The notes below the pieces were generated by a model that was given only the letters and a program-made list of their open reading frames with translations, made no database searches and had not been told where the DNA came from. A stretch of 6,107 bases of DNA from Candidatus Liptonbacteria bacterium RIFCSPLOWO2_01_FULL_53_13 (GTDB lineage: Bacteria > Patescibacteriota > Minisyncoccia > UBA6257 > 2-01-FULL-56-20), in NCBI GenBank assembly GCA_001818895.1, contig MHLB01000046.1, positions 3,686 through 9,792 of the forward strand, written 5' to 3'. Each line of letters begins with the position of its first letter. Positions within the stretch are counted from its first letter, which is position 1. Positions 5,318-6,107 of the stretch are shown here, in pieces. The position numbers and the translations under genes were made by a program.

Positions 5318-5809
5318 TTACCGCAAAGCGATGAGGGGTTCATCCAGAATCTCAATGTCCGCATATGCGGAGCCGAAGTTGATCGCGGCTTTGCGGGTAG
5401 GCATCCACACGTCAACGCCGTTTTTCTTGCGGGAATGCATCCGGTCTTCCACCACGAACACTTTGTTTCCGAAATATGACGGAATCATCACGCGCGTGCC
5501 GAAAGGCAAGAAGTTGGTGGCGATAATGCCGTCGCGCACCTCCGAACCCGAAGCGGTTGTGAACGGCGTGTCATCCGTCTGGTCTGGAGTGCTGGAATAT
5601 GCCGTTACCCACGCCTTGCGGGTTCTTGAACCATACACGCCCGTGATTTTCGGAAATCCGTATGCAAGCGAAGCGCTGATCTGGCTGCTTGCCACGGGAA
5701 GGCGCGCAATCCGTTCTTCGAAGTCTGCTTTTACCGTGCTCGCTTCTGCGGTACTTATCATTCCCGCGAGAATGAACGCGATAAACGCTAACGATGAGTA
5801 TTTATGCAT
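5318..5809 (-). CDS. Secreted 3D-domain (double-psi beta-barrel) cell-wall protein
   Basis: The 163-residue product has a Sec-type signal peptide: MHKYSS, a hydrophobic core (LAFIAFILAGMIS), and a likely cut after AEA (residues 21-23). A linker of about 40 residues is followed by a 3D/RlpA-like double-psi beta-barrel domain (about 66-155). Its landmarks are WVTAYSSTPDQTDDTPF, ASGSEVRDGIIATNFLPFGT, VFVVEDRM (Asp122), and VDVWMPTRKAAINFG (Asp133). The aspartates and the AINFG close are what I recall of the 3D domain found in peptidoglycan-acting enzymes such as MltA and YabE/YuiC-type proteins. Muralytic activity is an inference. The frame stays open upstream to a TTG at 5875 with ATGs at 5866 and 5860. 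The ATG at 5809 is preferred because it gives a compact signal peptide, but none of the starts has a Shine-Dalgarno. The gene sits alone between two terminators, behind a strong promoter with an attenuator-like hairpin. Confidence 0.88.
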   Translation of the reverse strand: MHKYSSLAFIAFILAGMISTAEASTVKADFEERIARLPVASSQISASLAYGFPKITGVYGSRTRKAWVTAYSSTPDQTDDTPFTTASGSEVRDGIIATNFLPFGTRVMIPSYFGNKVFVVEDRMHSRKKNGVDVWMPTRKAAINFGSAYADIEILDEPLIALR

Positions 5810-5941
5810 GTGTTTGTAAGTGCTTGCTATGTAATACCGCGCTTTTGGCTTAATCCCCATTCTCATAGCGCGCAATAGTTTTGGAAGCTATGGACTTTCG
5901 CTTTGAGGAGGCGGAAGAGCTAAAAGTGCAGTATTTCCAAT

Positions 5942-5963
5942 AAAAAACCCCCGCTCTGGGGGT
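5942..5963 (-). terminator. Attenuator-like terminator in the leader of the 3D-domain gene
   Basis: On the minus strand, ACCCCC-AGAGC-GGGGGT forms a 6-bp, mostly GC stem with a 5-nt loop and runs into a T-tract (5947-5942). The plus strand has no T-run, so the terminator works only leftward. It lies about 12-30 nt after the probable transcription start of the promoter at 5982-6010 and well upstream of the coding region, as in transcription attenuation. Confidence 0.8.
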
Positions 5964-5981
5964 ATCTCATTGTTAGGGTCT

Positions 5982-6010
5982 ATTATAGGGCATAACGGGG
6001 GAAAAGTCAA
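5982..6010 (-). promoter_or_regulatory. Near-consensus sigma70 promoter for the 3D-domain gene
   Basis: The minus strand has TTGACT (6010-6005), a 17-bp spacer, and perfect TATAAT (5987-5982), the best promoter in the window. Transcription would start near 5974 and run left toward the 3D-domain gene, with a leader of about 165 nt to the ATG at 5809. A terminator interrupts it almost at once. Confidence 0.85.
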
Positions 6011-6013
6011 CCC

Positions 6014-6036
6014 CATTAGGTAATGTGCACACACAT
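6014..6036. promoter_or_regulatory. Small palindromes beside the strong promoter, possible operator
   Basis: CATTAGGTAATG (6014-6025) is a 5-bp inverted repeat with a 2-bp centre, ending 4 bp from the -35 box. TGTGCACA (6024-6031) is a perfect 8-bp palindrome, and ATGTG/CACAT (6023-6027/6032-6036) is a further inverted pair. Such clustering between divergent genes could be a regulator site, but the elements are short enough to arise by chance. Confidence 0.25.
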
Positions 6037-6043
6037 ATGGCGG

Positions 6044-6063
6044 TTTCCCCTAGAATGGGGAAA
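6044..6063 (+). promoter_or_regulatory. Hairpin with embedded TAGAAT just before the rightward gene
   Basis: TTTCCCC (6044-6050) and GGGGAAA (6057-6063) form a perfect 7-bp inverted repeat around TAGAAT, a one-mismatch -10 hexamer. If it is a -10, transcription would start at about 6062-6063, right on the ATG, giving a leaderless message. No good -35 is visible. This is a suggestion only. Confidence 0.3.
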
Positions 6064-6107
6064 TGGCTATATCCATGTCCAAAACAATCATTGAAGAACG
6101 GCTACGG
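6063..6107 (+). CDS. Start of a rightward gene, unidentified (cut by window edge)
   Basis: An open frame begins with ATG at 6063 and reads MAISMSKTIIEERLR to the edge of the window. A second ATG at 6075 (MSKTIIEERLR) is an equally plausible start. No Shine-Dalgarno is seen for either. It is divergent from the 3D-domain gene. Only 15 residues are visible, so neither family nor certainty of coding can be established. Confidence 0.35.
   Translation, partial: MAISMSKTIIEERLR

Noticed and set aside
5241..5819. Plus-strand open frame of 192 codons opposite the 3D-domain gene
   Set aside because: It would read through the strong terminator palindrome at its start and has no recognisable domain, while the minus strand has a signal peptide plus a 3D domain.

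Overview
The window reads as a compact chromosomal segment from a Patescibacteria (CPR)-type bacterium, probably Parcubacteria-like with a moderately GC-rich genome. This is inferred from gene style, extended -10 promoters, mostly absent Shine-Dalgarno sequences, and several kinds of short palindromic repeat in and around genes. No rRNA or other marker gene confirms the taxon. Nearly everything is on the minus strand, so transcription runs from right to left. One divergent gene begins at the extreme right edge.

Layout from right to left. At 6063 a plus-strand gene starts and runs off the window; it is too short to identify. The divergent intergenic region (5810-6062) holds a near-consensus sigma70 promoter pointing left (TTGACT, 17 bp, TATAAT). 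A rho-independent terminator follows it almost at once, which looks like an attenuator. Next comes a secreted 3D-domain (double-psi beta-barrel) cell-wall protein (5318-5809), closed by a perfect-palindrome terminator. A second unit starts from an extended -10 promoter near 5250. It contains a CPA2-type cation:proton antiporter with a C-terminal TrkA-N domain (3502-5184) and then a short membrane-anchored protein of unknown function (2956-3468), and it ends at a strong terminator (2891-2928).

The left half is the nucleotide-excision-repair pair: complete uvrB (709-2850) followed by uvrA (535 to 1, truncated by the window edge). UvrB and UvrA form the damage-recognition complex, so the pair is functionally coherent. 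Each gene has its own extended -10 promoter with the near-identical core TGTTATAYT. No obvious LexA box is present, and no terminator is seen between the genes, so read-through from uvrB to uvrA is possible.

The most unusual content is the repeat load of the uvrBA locus. uvrB appears to carry two in-frame insertions made of short repeated or palindromic sequence (about 36 bp and 57 bp). The uvrA leader carries a paired REP/dRS3-like palindrome whose two arms differ only in ways that keep the hairpins. I see no CRISPR array, tRNA, rRNA or transposase gene.
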